A stretch of DNA of 50,005 nt from Acidobacteriota bacterium (GTDB lineage: Bacteria > Acidobacteriota > Thermoanaerobaculia > Thermoanaerobaculales > Thermoanaerobaculaceae), in NCBI GenBank assembly GCA_016213675.1, contig JACQZW010000046.1, forward strand, positions 1 through 50,005, given 5' to 3'. The number at the start of each line of letters is the position of its first letter. The stretch's first letter is position 1. Shown here piece after piece: positions 1 to 8,310 of the stretch. Position numbers and translations under genes: made by a program. The notes under the pieces were generated by a model, which was not told the DNA's origin, ran no database searches, and was given only the letters and a program-made list of their open reading frames with translations.

Positions 1-140
1 ACGCCGACGCACGTCGAGGACTGGTCGAAGAACGACGTCGTCCCGAGGTTGCACTGCGCGATGCCGGCACGCGGAACGAGCACGCCGGCGACCCCCACAC
101 AGAACAGAAAGCGCAAGATACTCTTCACCTTAGCCCCCAT
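1..140 (-). CDS. Secreted protein, N-terminal fragment
   Basis: This is the 5' end of a minus-strand gene that leaves the window at base 1. The frame opens at ATG (140) and reads MGAKVKSILRFLFCVGVAGV, then a stretch ending in AQCNLG. That is a signal peptide: basic start, hydrophobic core, and an AQ-type cleavage site before a cysteine-containing mature end. An in-frame GTG at 128 has a better ribosome-binding site (GGGGG, 5 nt upstream) and would start the protein at MKSILRF, so the true start may be 128. The 230 bases before it contain the terminator of the next gene, so it probably has its own promoter. Too little is visible to name a family. Confidence 0.55.
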   Translation of the reverse strand, partial: MGAKVKSILRFLFCVGVAGVLVPRAGIAQCNLGTTSFFDQSSTCVG

Positions 141-309
141 CCCGAGCCAATGTAGACAAAGTCGTCCGGAGCGTCAAGGCGCGGCGTGTGATGGAGAGCA
201 CGCCGGGTCACGAGTTTCCGCGTTCCGACCGCCCGCGCGGCGCAATCACCGTGGGCACGGGAATAGCCTTGGCAACGCGATCTGCGCCGACGTGCTTCCC
301 GCTTGTTCG

Positions 310-350
310 AAGAAAAAAGGACGAAGGCGGGGCACGAGGCCCCGCCTTCG
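310..350 (-). terminator. Rho-independent terminator
   Basis: A 12-bp perfect GC-rich stem (322-333 pairing with 339-350, loop ACGAG) is followed on the minus strand by TCCTTTTTTCTTC. It lies 20 bases past the stop of the 475-residue secreted protein gene and should end its transcript. Confidence 0.85.
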
Positions 351-371
351 GGTGAAGCAGAAGCGTGATGC

Positions 372-1799
372 TTACAGCGCAGCCGGAACCCAGTCAACCG
401 GGAAGACGCCAGTGTTGGCGCCGAGAGCCGGAAGAACCTGGTCAGGCAGGCAGTTCGCATTCGCCATGGTCGCGGCATCGGTACCAGCCGAGTAGCCGGC
501 CCACTCGAAGGTCAGCCCGGCCCAGCCCTGGTAGTTCGGGTTGGAGGTCGGGTCGAGGTCGCCGACGGTCGGGTCGGTGAAGGTGCCGTAGGACGGCGGC
601 AGGACGATCAGCATCCAGCCGTAGGCGCCCGGCAGGTCGAAGTAGTTGCTGACCAGCGGGACCTTCTGGGTCTCGAAGGGGAACTGGTTGGGGTCGCGGC
701 CCGAGGACGGCAGACCGGAGATCGGCTCTGTGGTGGTGGAGAGCGAACGCTCGTCCATGTCCCACGCGTAGTAGACGTAGGACCCGCAGTCGTCGATGTA
801 GCCGGCGTTGAACTCGGCGTAGTTCTTCCACAGGATCACGTGCGAGGAGATGCCGCCGGCCGTGTCGTTCGCATAGCGGAAGGCGAACGCGGTGGCCAGG
901 GGCTCACGCCACGTCTCGGTGACGTCGGTGAGCTTCTCGCCGTAGAACTCGTTGAAGTCCGGACGGCCCCACTGCTGGTTGGCCTCAACGTGGACTGCCG
1001 GCATCATCTCGGAGTAGCCGTTGGTCGAGTCGAGGTAGATGGTGTCGCCGATGAGCACGTTGGCGCTCGAGGCGATCGAGGTGCCCCAGTACAGGTCGTT
1101 GCTGGGGAAGTAGAGGTTGCAGTCGAGGACCACGTCGGCCGTGACGTAGAAGAACGTCGGGTCGGCGGTCAGGCCTTCCCAGTAGCCGAGGCGGGTCGAG
1201 CGCAGGTTGCCGGGGTCGCCGCAACCGTCGTGGTCGTAGCCGATGAGCACGCCCTGGAGCAGGCTCTGGATGGTGCCGGCCAGGTCGGAGCGGTTGCCGT
1301 AGGCAGGACCGTAGGCATTGCCGAGGGGCTTGCAGTTCGGCCACGCGGCCGGGTTGGTGTTGCGGTTCGCCGGAGCGACGAGACCGCCGCCCTGGCCGCG
1401 GCCATCAGGACCCCACTCGAACGGGTCGAAGATGTAGGGGGCCGCGGTGGTGAAGTTGGTGCGGGACGTGTCGAAGAAGTCGAACCGGCCGTTGAGGAAG
1501 TCGCGCCAGTTGATCTGGATCACGTCATAACCCGAAAGGATTTCGTCGAAGTCGACCTTCGGGTCCGACGTGGCGTCCCACGCGGTGAAGTGCACGACGA
1601 TGGCGTCGCGCGACACGTTGGTGATTCCAGTGATGGTCGTCACGCCGGTGTCATCCGGAGCCCCGCTCGCGGTCACGTCGACCACGACGTACGGGACCAG
1701 GATGGTGGCGGCCGGGACGACGTCGCGGGCGCAGAAATTGGCGTAAGCCACGCCGCCCACGAGGGCCAGGGCCAAACCCAGTACCAAAGCCTTCTTCAT
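372..1799 (-). CDS. Secreted protein of unknown function, 475 aa
   Basis: The start is firm: ATG at 1799 is preceded by AAGGAGG with good spacing. Residues 1-20 (MKKALVLGLALALVGGVAYA) form a signal peptide. The mature protein begins NFCARDVVPAATILVPYVVVD and has no transmembrane helix or lipobox, so it is probably periplasmic or exported. It is rich in Asp, Thr and aromatic residues and looks like an all-beta domain; no catalytic motif is seen. It has its own promoter (1941-1969) and terminator (310-350), so it is monocistronic and possibly well expressed. The neighbouring fragment at 1-140 is also a secreted protein of similar N-terminal style. I do not recognise the family. Confidence 0.85.
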   Translation of the reverse strand: MKKALVLGLALALVGGVAYANFCARDVVPAATILVPYVVVDVTASGAPDDTGVTTITGITNVSRDAIVVHFTAWDATSDPKVDFDEILSGYDVIQINWRDFLNGRFDFFDTSRTNFTTAAPYIFDPFEWGPDGRGQGGGLVAPANRNTNPAAWPNCKPLGNAYGPAYGNRSDLAGTIQSLLQGVLIGYDHDGCGDPGNLRSTRLGYWEGLTADPTFFYVTADVVLDCNLYFPSNDLYWGTSIASSANVLIGDTIYLDSTNGYSEMMPAVHVEANQQWGRPDFNEFYGEKLTDVTETWREPLATAFAFRYANDTAGGISSHVILWKNYAEFNAGYIDDCGSYVYYAWDMDERSLSTTTEPISGLPSSGRDPNQFPFETQKVPLVSNYFDLPGAYGWMLIVLPPSYGTFTDPTVGDLDPTSNPNYQGWAGLTFEWAGYSAGTDAATMANANCLPDQVLPALGANTGVFPVDWVPAAL

Positions 1800-1940
1800 A
1801 ACCTGATTCCTCCTTGCTTGAAAGTCGTTACTGCTGACAGAACCACGACCTGTGACCTGGGAGATCCCGCACCCGATCGCATCACCTCCCCGTCCATTAT
1901 TTTCCAGTCCAGCTCCTCGAGTCTATGCTGCATCGGCATT

Positions 1941-1969
1941 AACTTAGTTGCTCCCTCTGCCCTTGTCAA
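1941..1969 (-). promoter_or_regulatory. Sigma70-type promoter for the secreted protein gene
   Basis: On the minus strand TTGACA (1969-1964) and TAAGTT (1946-1941) are separated by 17 bases. It would give a 5' untranslated leader of about 135 bases before the ATG at 1799. The rest of the gap (1800-2139) shows no gene. Confidence 0.6.
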
Positions 1970-2127
1970 GCCCTCCGAGGACCCCTCGGCGTGCCCGGTA
2001 CAGGACAGCTCCGCGAGTCTATCCCCCAAGTGCTTTGCCTGTCAAGCTCTATGGCCATCCGCGCGGGTGATGCCCTGCGCCTGTCCGAAGCTCTTCACGC
2101 GCCTGCCGTCTAATTCCCGACCTGCAT

Positions 2128-2174
2128 GAAAAGACTTGGGGGCGGCCGGGAAGCGTATAGATTCCCGGCCGCCC
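2128..2174 (-). terminator. Probable rho-independent terminator
   Basis: A 13-bp perfect stem (2140-2152 with 2162-2174) is followed on the minus strand by a short T-rich stretch (TCTTTTC). It sits about 30 bases past the stop of the FG-GAP protein gene. Confidence 0.7.
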
Positions 2175-2205
2175 GCTGGTCGGAAGGACGGTCGTCCGAG
2201 CTCGC

Positions 2206-3915
2206 CTAGGATCCCGACTTCGACTGGTCGGCAGCACGTGCCCTGGTGACGCTCCACACCCGGACCGACCCCGGCGTCTCCTTGCCGTCGCTGAAGTTGA
2301 CGATGATCTCGGGCGTGCCGTCACCCTCGAGGTCGCGGATCATGACGTGGTTGGGCGCGGCGTCCTTGAGGCCCATGGAGTCGGTCTTCTGCACCGCGAA
2401 CTGACCGTCCGGCATCTGCAGGAGGATCAGGATCTCGCCCAGCGACCGCCCGGCGACGATGTCCGGACGCTTGTCGCCGTCGAGATCCCCGACGGCCAAG
2501 CACCGAAATTGGTTGTACTCGCCGCTCTGGTCTTTGTAGACGAGCCGCCGATCCGGCTCGGCCAGCATCTTGCCCTTCGCATCGGCAACCCGATAGGCGA
2601 CGATTCCATGTGTGTAGTAGTGCTCGCCCGCCCTCGGTCTGACCGTCTGGGTGAGGGCGAGGACGGCCTGCTCCGGTTTCTTGCCGTCGAGCGAGGCCGC
2701 CGCGACGCCAAGGACGAACGGCTGGAAGGGGAACGCGTCGCCCCGCAGCGGTGTGAAGCTCGCCCCCTTCTTCTCGTTCAGGAAGATGTGAGCGTCGTTG
2801 TTGCGCTTGTGCGAGGAGATGAGGATGTCGGGCAGGCCGTCACCGTTGAAGTCGCCGGTGGTCACCTGGTCCCCGTAGATGTGCTCCGGGAAGGTGGCCG
2901 GGGAGAGCTGCCAACCCCCGGGGAGGTTGAGGTCCACAGTGACCAGGTCGTCCTTGAGCGCCCGGTTGGTACCGAGCTCGATGTCCAGCTCGGCGAGCTG
3001 GACGACATCGGGCCGACCATCCTTGTTGAAGTCCGCGACGGCGATGGCCCTTGAGGTCACCGCCGGGTTGTGCCGGGGCAACCCCTTGAATCGCGTGAAG
3101 TCGCCCTTCCCGTCCCCGTAGAGAACGTACGCCTGTTTGAAGTGGTTGGCCGAGGCAATGTCGAGGTTACCGTCGCGGTCGAAGTCGGCGACGGCCACGT
3201 CGCCGTAGTCGAAAGACACCCCGTCCGCCCCCGGCCACTTGACCTCTTTCCAGATCTTCCATCCGTCGGGATCGTTGAACAACACCCAGGGGGCCAGGGC
3301 GCCCTTGCGCGCCGGCGGCAGCACGAGGTCCTGGCGGCCGTCCCTGTTGATGTCGGCGAGGTCGAATCCGATCTGCCACAACCCCTGCTTGGGGAGGCCT
3401 TCGCTCCGCTCGGTGAATCGCACGCGATCGACCACCAGCGGAGGGACCGGGACCTCCTCGTGGGGGATGAGGTACTTCTTGGCCAGGAACTCGAGGTAGG
3501 CGGCATCGTTGGCCTGCGTGCTCTCATGGATCAGCCACGCCTTGTGGCCCGAGGATCGCGGGTCCTCTAGCGGGAGGTTCTGCAGGTAGAGGTACTCGTC
3601 ATCTTCCTTGACGATCTCCATCAGGGCCTTGACCCGCAGGTCGGGGTACGCGTGCGTCTCGTCGACGCGAAACTCCATACCTTTCTTGACCTTGACGATC
3701 TCGTGGTACTGCTTCACCCAACGCTCCCAGGAATCGCCGGTACCGGGATCCGGCGTCGGAGTCGCATCGGTGGCGACGGGCGACGGGGCCGGCGACGGTT
3801 GACGCGGCACGGGCCTCCATGGCGCCATCGGTGGAGGTGGCGGCGGTTGCTGGGCAGAGCCGACAACTGCGGCGGATATGGTCACAACGGCAAGCACGGC
3901 GACGAGACGGTTCAC
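2206..3915 (-). CDS. Secreted FG-GAP/VCBS repeat protein, 569 aa
   Basis: GTG start at 3915 behind AAAGGAG. Residues 1-21 are a signal peptide, followed by a proline-rich linker (about 22-60). From about residue 185 there are at least six calcium-loop repeats of FG-GAP type (DINRDGRQD, DFDRDGNLD, DFNKDGRPD, DFNGDGLPD, DLDGDKRPD, DLEGDGTPE), spaced about 55 residues apart in the first four and ending near residue 545. This pattern predicts a calcium-stabilised beta-propeller, as in integrin alpha chains and many bacterial surface or exported proteins. The region 62-180 is not part of the propeller and is unrecognised. The gene starts 47 bases after the ABC permease stop and may share its transcript. 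The ligand is unknown. Confidence 0.88.
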   Translation of the reverse strand: MNRLVAVLAVVTISAAVVGSAQQPPPPPPMAPWRPVPRQPSPAPSPVATDATPTPDPGTGDSWERWVKQYHEIVKVKKGMEFRVDETHAYPDLRVKALMEIVKEDDEYLYLQNLPLEDPRSSGHKAWLIHESTQANDAAYLEFLAKKYLIPHEEVPVPPLVVDRVRFTERSEGLPKQGLWQIGFDLADINRDGRQDLVLPPARKGALAPWVLFNDPDGWKIWKEVKWPGADGVSFDYGDVAVADFDRDGNLDIASANHFKQAYVLYGDGKGDFTRFKGLPRHNPAVTSRAIAVADFNKDGRPDVVQLAELDIELGTNRALKDDLVTVDLNLPGGWQLSPATFPEHIYGDQVTTGDFNGDGLPDILISSHKRNNDAHIFLNEKKGASFTPLRGDAFPFQPFVLGVAAASLDGKKPEQAVLALTQTVRPRAGEHYYTHGIVAYRVADAKGKMLAEPDRRLVYKDQSGEYNQFRCLAVGDLDGDKRPDIVAGRSLGEILILLQMPDGQFAVQKTDSMGLKDAAPNHVMIRDLEGDGTPEIIVNFSDGKETPGSVRVWSVTRARAADQSKSGS

Positions 3916-3962
3916 AACGTTCTCCTTTCACAACCTTTTCGGAAGAGCCTTGACTTCTGCTA

Positions 3963-4766
3963 TTACGCGAGATCACGAAGCGCGGCAGCGCGCCGTGAGA
4001 AGACAAGGCTGCCAACGACCGCGAAGACGATCACTGCGGCGAGCGTCACCGCCACACGGACCAGGCTGACGCTCTGCCCGGTGAGCGTCGCGCGGAACGC
4101 ATCGAGGAGGCCGACCAGCGGGTTGATCACGAGCCACCGCGCGACGGAAGTCGGGAGCTGCGTCTCCGGGTAGACCACCGGCGTCAGGAAGAAGAGGGCC
4201 ATCATCGCCGTACCGACCAGCTGCACCACGTCCGGAAGGAAAGCGCCGAGTGGCACCAGGAGTAGTGACAGCCCCCATGCCCCGACGACCAGCAGAACCA
4301 CGGCGACCAGGAGCCAGGGCAACTGGGTCCAGGCCAGCGCACCCATGGCAGCCGCCACTCCGAGTGCAAGGCCGAACGCGATGGCGTAGCGGACCAGGAC
4401 CGCGAGTAAGGCACCAGCCAGCAGGACCTCGACAGGAATCACGACGTGCCGGATGAGCTGCGCACTGCTGCGCACCAGGCCTGCCGCGCGGACCAACATC
4501 TCCTGCAGTGCCAGATACGGGATCAGCCCCCCCACGAGGTAGAAACCGGTCATGTTCACGCCCGACGCTGTTACAAATCTCATGCCAAGGAAGCTCGAGA
4601 ACACCACGAAGTACAGTCCGAACTGAACCATCGGCTCGAGCACCGACCATGTCAGGCCAAGCACCGAGCCAGCGTACCGCGCACGAAAATCGCGCCGAGC
4701 CAACTCGATGACTGTTCTACGGTTATGCAAGACCGCGGCGATCGTCGAAATCATCGCGGTCGCCAA
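3963..4766 (-). CDS. ABC-2 type transporter permease (polysaccharide export family)
   Basis: A 267-residue inner-membrane protein with about six hydrophobic segments. The N-terminal ELARRDFRARYAGSVLGLTW is characteristic of ABC-2 permeases that export O-antigen, teichoic acid or capsule (Wzm/TagG type). The start taken is TTG (4766), which has AAGGA six bases upstream; an ATG at 4754 is the alternative. The partner ATPase (Wzt/TagH) is not adjacent: upstream lies a divergent regulator, downstream the FG-GAP protein. It may pair with an ATPase elsewhere. Substrate unknown. Confidence 0.85.
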   Translation of the reverse strand: MATAMISTIAAVLHNRRTVIELARRDFRARYAGSVLGLTWSVLEPMVQFGLYFVVFSSFLGMRFVTASGVNMTGFYLVGGLIPYLALQEMLVRAAGLVRSSAQLIRHVVIPVEVLLAGALLAVLVRYAIAFGLALGVAAAMGALAWTQLPWLLVAVVLLVVGAWGLSLLLVPLGAFLPDVVQLVGTAMMALFFLTPVVYPETQLPTSVARWLVINPLVGLLDAFRATLTGQSVSLVRVAVTLAAVIVFAVVGSLVFSRRAAALRDLA

Positions 4767-4775
4767 ACCGATTCC

Positions 4776-4804
4776 TTGACAAAACCCGTATGGGGATTTA
4801 GCAT
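4776..4804 (+). promoter_or_regulatory. Strong sigma70-type promoter for the XRE/TPR module
   Basis: TTGACA (4776-4781) and TAGCAT (4799-4804) with a 17-base spacer, 56 bases before the GTG of the XRE regulator. The -35 box is consensus. The site is in the short divergent gap to the ABC permease, so the regulator could bind here and control both sides (inference). Confidence 0.65.
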
Positions 4805-4859
4805 AAGCCTGCGACCCCGACGAACGTTAGCAGATGTCGGCCGGGGCGACAAGGAGACC

Positions 4860-5219
4860 GTGGCCCGACCCGCCCGTCCACCCCTTCCCACTGCGACGGT
4901 GGGGCAGCTCGTCCGCCAGCATCGGCAGGAGCGGAGCCTCACGCAGACCGAGTTGGCGCGTCAGATTGGCATCCAACAGTCTGACCTGTCGCGCATGGAG
5001 AAGGGGGAGTACCGGGTCTCGCTCGATGTCCTTTTTCGCATCCTCCAGGTGTTCGAGATGTCGCTCGGCGAGTTCTTCGGCGACCTCGCGCAACAGAGCT
5101 TGACTTCGCGCGAGAGTTCCCTGCTACAATCCTTCCGGTCGCTCCCGATGGACGAGCAACGCGAGGTACTTGAGTTCGCAGAGTTCAAGCGTCGGCGGCG
5201 CGAGGATCACGAGGAGTAA
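4860..5219 (+). CDS. XRE-family helix-turn-helix regulator, 119 aa
   Basis: The start chosen is GTG 4860, with AAGGAGACC directly before it; the frame is open much further upstream but that part overlaps the divergent permease. Residues about 13-68 form a classic HTH_3 domain: VGQLVRQHRQERSLTQTELA, then IGIQQSDLSRMEKG with recognition helix QSDLSRME, then LFRILQVFEMSLGEFF. The C-terminal tail (LTSRESSLLQSFRSLPMDEQ and onward) is helical and found in small XRE regulators that dimerise. The stop overlaps the start of the TPR gene (TAATG), so the two proteins are translationally coupled. Confidence 0.9.
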   Translation: MARPARPPLPTATVGQLVRQHRQERSLTQTELARQIGIQQSDLSRMEKGEYRVSLDVLFRILQVFEMSLGEFFGDLAQQSLTSRESSLLQSFRSLPMDEQREVLEFAEFKRRRREDHEE

Positions 5220-6115
5220 TGGGGACGTCCGAACGGTACGTGCGGCTCACGCAGCTCGCCCAGAGAGCATTCTCCGGCGCTCGGCTGGAGCGTTCGTTGC
5301 GCCTGTTCGAGGCCGCCGAGTCCGAGGCGAAGCACCTGGGAGATCGTGCGCTCGCTGACCGGGCATTCTGCAATCGGTGCGTGGTCCTTCTCGAGCTCGA
5401 GAGACTCGATTCCGAGGTGGGCGAGCTCAAGCACGTCCTCATGCGGTCGCGCGATCCGTTCACCTCCTGGATGGCGGCGTACTACACGTCCCAGGTCTAC
5501 AAGGCCGAGGGGAATGTGGCCCGTGCCCTGGCGTACGTCCGCCGCGCCAGTGAGCTCGCCGATGCGAGCGGCGAGACGCGGGCGGTGGCGGCCTCGGCCA
5601 ACGAGCACGGAACGCTCGCGTTGGTCGACTCGCGCTTCGCCGAGGCACGCGCGTGCTTCGAGCAGGCTCTCCGTCTTTCCGAGGCCACGGACCTCGACGC
5701 GATGGGCCGCGCGATCATTCGCGACAACCTCGGCTACTGCCTGATGTGCACCGGCGAGGTGGACTCCGGCATCGAGCTGTGTCGAGACGCAGCGGCCACG
5801 CTTGAGGGTACCGGCAGTGCCCAGTACCTCGCGGAGGTCTTCCAGGACCTCTGCTACGGGCACCTGCAGCGCGGCGAGTTCGGCGCAGCGCGGGCCTTCG
5901 GCGAGAAGGCCCTCGAACACGCGCGGCGGTTCCAGCTCCCTACGATCGAACGCAACACCCTCATGCTGTTAGCGGACGCGGCCATGGATGAGGGCGACGA
6001 GGAGTCGACCGAGGCGTACCTCGACCGCTTGGCGGCCTACTACCCGGATTTCCACGGGATGAAGAACTTCCTCCGCGCGTTCAACGTGCGCGAGGTGATC
6101 AACCTGAAGGCGTGA
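5219..6115 (+). CDS. TPR-repeat cytosolic protein, 298 aa
   Basis: No signal peptide or membrane segment. The protein is an alpha-helical solenoid with several tetratricopeptide-like units, for example ARALAYVRRASELADASGET, FAEARACFEQALRLSEATDL and FGAARAFGEKALEHARRFQL. Its start overlaps the XRE regulator stop. Known RRNPP regulators carry HTH and TPR parts in one chain and sense peptides through the TPR groove; here the two parts are separate, coupled genes. A role as sensor or partner for the XRE protein is therefore plausible but inferred. It could equally be a scaffold unrelated to peptide sensing. Confidence 0.85.
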   Translation: MGTSERYVRLTQLAQRAFSGARLERSLRLFEAAESEAKHLGDRALADRAFCNRCVVLLELERLDSEVGELKHVLMRSRDPFTSWMAAYYTSQVYKAEGNVARALAYVRRASELADASGETRAVAASANEHGTLALVDSRFAEARACFEQALRLSEATDLDAMGRAIIRDNLGYCLMCTGEVDSGIELCRDAAATLEGTGSAQYLAEVFQDLCYGHLQRGEFGAARAFGEKALEHARRFQLPTIERNTLMLLADAAMDEGDEESTEAYLDRLAAYYPDFHGMKNFLRAFNVREVINLKA

Positions 6116-6122
6116 GGCAGAC

Positions 6123-7154
6123 ATGCGTCGCATGATCGCTCCCCTGGTCCTGCTCCTCGTCGCCGGCGCGGCGAGCGCAGGGACGCCTTACTTCCTGGAC
6201 CGCGACGGCACGCTGTGGAATGCTGCCGCGTCGGACGAAGGGCTCGTGCTCACCGGTCAGCGCGACGGTGTGGTCACGGCGCAGGCGCTTCTTCCCTTCG
6301 AGCTGGGACTCGCCGGAATGGGCGACGCCCACATCCAGGTGGCCGCCGACGCCAACACGGGCAAGGTCGTCGTGGTGTGGCAGCGCAACTGGTCGGCCAA
6401 CGCCTCCGAGATCATGTTGGCGGTATGGAGCGACGAGGAATGGGAGCGCGTCGAGCACCTCACCGACGATCTCGGCGCCATGCCGCGAAACCCGGCGGTC
6501 CAGCTCTCCGAATTCAACACGTCGATTCCCGACCCTGACAACCCGGACAACCCCGGGGCGACGATCGAGGTGCGTGACAGCTACCTCCACGTCGTCTGGT
6601 GGGAGGGGTCGGGCGAAACCCAGCACGCCTCCTACGTCCTACTTCGGCTCAACGCGGAGCCCGAGGACCCGGACAGCCTGCTCCAGCGAGACTTGGACGA
6701 GCTCACCAACCTGGGGTTGGCCTGCGACACGCCGGCTTCACCCGAGGTGCTCGAGCACCCGGTGTTCGCGGCCAATGCAGGGTTGGACCGCGCACTCCTG
6801 TTCTTCGGCTCCCAGCGCATCTGCCTTCTCCACCTCGCGGAGGTCCGATTCGAGCTCGAGCCGCCGACGCTGCCCCCTCCGGGCGGCCCGATCAACGTGA
6901 CGGTGCAACGCAAGCGGAGCGTCCCGATCTTCGGGATCCGGCGGACGTACCAGATCCCCCAGGACTTCTCGATGTTGGGGACCCGGATTATTCTCGGTGG
7001 CAATTCGAGCCCGCTTGCCTATCGGGTGTACGGCCACGTCGTCGAGTACGCGCTGGCCACCGACTCCGGCTGGAGTCCCAAACGCTCGTTGGCCCTGGAC
7101 CAGGGTATGGCCGTCGAGGATGCGATCTCCCTGGTGGAGAACCTGGCCCGCTAG
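6123..7154 (+). CDS. Secreted protein of unknown function, 343 aa
   Basis: It starts 7 bases after the TPR gene with GAGG before ATG 6123, so it is probably the third gene of the XRE/TPR operon. Residues 1-19 (MRRMIAPLVLLLVAGAASAG) are a signal peptide. The mature part is beta-rich with repeated hydrophobic-Trp patterns (VVVVWQRNW, LHVVWWEGS) that resemble blades of a propeller or exo-sialidase-like fold, but no family motif is certain. A Pro-Asp-Asn rich loop lies near residues 138-146. Function unknown. Confidence 0.85.
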   Translation: MRRMIAPLVLLLVAGAASAGTPYFLDRDGTLWNAAASDEGLVLTGQRDGVVTAQALLPFELGLAGMGDAHIQVAADANTGKVVVVWQRNWSANASEIMLAVWSDEEWERVEHLTDDLGAMPRNPAVQLSEFNTSIPDPDNPDNPGATIEVRDSYLHVVWWEGSGETQHASYVLLRLNAEPEDPDSLLQRDLDELTNLGLACDTPASPEVLEHPVFAANAGLDRALLFFGSQRICLLHLAEVRFELEPPTLPPPGGPINVTVQRKRSVPIFGIRRTYQIPQDFSMLGTRIILGGNSSPLAYRVYGHVVEYALATDSGWSPKRSLALDQGMAVEDAISLVENLAR

Positions 7155-7179
7155 CGCAACGCGTGCGGTGGTGCGACTG

Positions 7180-7204
7180 CGGCGAGAGGCGTGACCTCTC
7201 GCCG
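7180..7204. terminator. Bidirectional terminator hairpin
   Basis: A 10-bp perfect stem (7180-7189 with 7195-7204, loop CGTGA) in the convergent gap between the secreted protein gene and dnaJ. The T-run is short on the plus strand and absent on the minus strand. Confidence 0.55.
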
Positions 7205-7242
7205 ACGCGTTTCTGGCGCACCCCAGATGTCGCGGCGACCGA

Positions 7243-8223
7243 TCACTCCAGCGATCGGGGCAGGCCGGCGCGGGGGTCTACGCCATAGAGCTCGCCGACC
7301 CGTCGCGCCGCCTCGCGACCGGCAGGTGAGACGACCCGCGGGACCGCGACGTGGACAGCGTAATAGTGATCCCCGTGGGTACCCGTGCGCAGGTTGCGCA
7401 CACCCTTCCCGCGGAGGCGAAACCGCTGTCCTGACTGGGTTCCGGCGGGGATCTTGGCTCGCACGGGGCCGTGTATCGTGCCGATCTCGACCTCGGCACC
7501 CAAGTACGCCTCCGCGAAGGTCACGGGGACGACCGTGTGGATGTCGTCACCCTTTCGCTCGAAGAACGGGTCCGGTCGCACCCTCACCGACACCGAGACC
7601 TCGCCGTCGCCGCCCTTCCCCGCCGCGCGTACCCGATCTCCGTCCCCGACCCCGGCGGGCAGCCTCACCCTGAGACGCTCAGTTTGCACGAGCAGGCCGG
7701 TTCCCCCACACCGACGGCAGGGGCCCGAGGCGGTCCGTCCCGTCCCGGCGCACTCCGTACAGGCCACCTCGTGGCGCACCGGCACGACGACCGTGGCGCC
7801 GTGGACCGCTTGACCGAAGTCGAGCTCGACCTGGGCCTCGGCGGCGACGGTCGGGCCTGGGCCTGGCCGGCCTCCGAACGAGCCGAACAGGTCGCCGAAC
7901 AGGCTGCCGAGATCGCCCACTCCTCCGAACCCACGGACATCGAAGCCAGGGAACGGGCCGGTGCTCCTGCGCCGACTCCTCGCGTGGCGCGCTGCAACCT
8001 CGGCCTCGTCCACGGTGCCGAAGTCGTCGAACTGGCGCCGCTTGGCATCGTCCGAGAGCACCGCGTAGGCCGACTGGATCTCCTTGAATCGCCTCTCGGC
8101 ATCCGCGTTGCCCGGGTTGACGTCCGGGTGGAACTTCCTGGCCAGCTTGCGGTAAGTCTTCTTGATCTCGTCCTTGGAGGCGCTCCGCGCGACACCAAGA
8201 ACCTCGTAGGGATCTCGCATCAT
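7243..8223 (-). CDS. dnaJ: DnaJ-like co-chaperone with half zinc finger
   Basis: Stimulates the ATPase of DnaK and delivers unfolded clients. The J domain lies at residues about 4-70 with the essential HPD (KFHPDVNPG). A Gly/Phe-rich linker follows (about 90-125), then two beta-barrel substrate domains. Only two CxxCxGxG modules are present (CTECAGTG and CRRCGGTG) where full DnaJ has four, so one zinc centre at most can form. Length 326 residues versus about 375 for type I DnaJ. The tandem ATG at 8223/8220 follows GGGAGCAC. No dnaK or grpE is adjacent. It may be a specialised CbpA/DnaJ2-type paralogue rather than the main DnaJ. A long open frame upstream is spurious, since it crosses the divergent kinase gene. 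Confidence 0.88.
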   Translation of the reverse strand: MMRDPYEVLGVARSASKDEIKKTYRKLARKFHPDVNPGNADAERRFKEIQSAYAVLSDDAKRRQFDDFGTVDEAEVAARHARSRRRSTGPFPGFDVRGFGGVGDLGSLFGDLFGSFGGRPGPGPTVAAEAQVELDFGQAVHGATVVVPVRHEVACTECAGTGRTASGPCRRCGGTGLLVQTERLRVRLPAGVGDGDRVRAAGKGGDGEVSVSVRVRPDPFFERKGDDIHTVVPVTFAEAYLGAEVEIGTIHGPVRAKIPAGTQSGQRFRLRGKGVRNLRTGTHGDHYYAVHVAVPRVVSPAGREAARRVGELYGVDPRAGLPRSLE

Positions 8224-8253
8224 GTGCTCCCGGCGGCCCCGCCGCCCACTCAA

Positions 8254-8282
8254 AATATGAGCGAGTTCTTGTAAAGTTTCAA
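8254..8282 (-). promoter_or_regulatory. Promoter of dnaJ, heat-shock-like
   Basis: On the minus strand TTGAAA (8282-8277) and CATATT (8259-8254) are 17 bases apart. The -35 is preceded by C (CTTGAAA), the sigma32 -35 consensus, and the -10 region CTCATATT resembles the sigma32 CCCCATNT box. Heat-shock control is inferred. Confidence 0.5.
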
Positions 8283-8298
8283 GTGGGGCGTGGCGCGC

Positions 8299-8304
8299 TA
8301 GAAT
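8299..8304 (+). promoter_or_regulatory. -10 element of a predicted leaderless transcript
   Basis: TAGAAT ends exactly 7 bases before the ATG of the kinase gene (8311), which puts the expected +1 on the A of the ATG. No Shine-Dalgarno precedes this ATG (the bases are CCTCCC), consistent with a leaderless mRNA. No good -35 is visible. Confidence 0.4.
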
Positions 8305-8310
8305 CCTCCC

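Noticed and set aside
840..2129. A 429-codon plus-strand frame
   Set aside because: It is antisense to the secreted protein gene, which has a signal peptide, ribosome-binding site, promoter and terminator.
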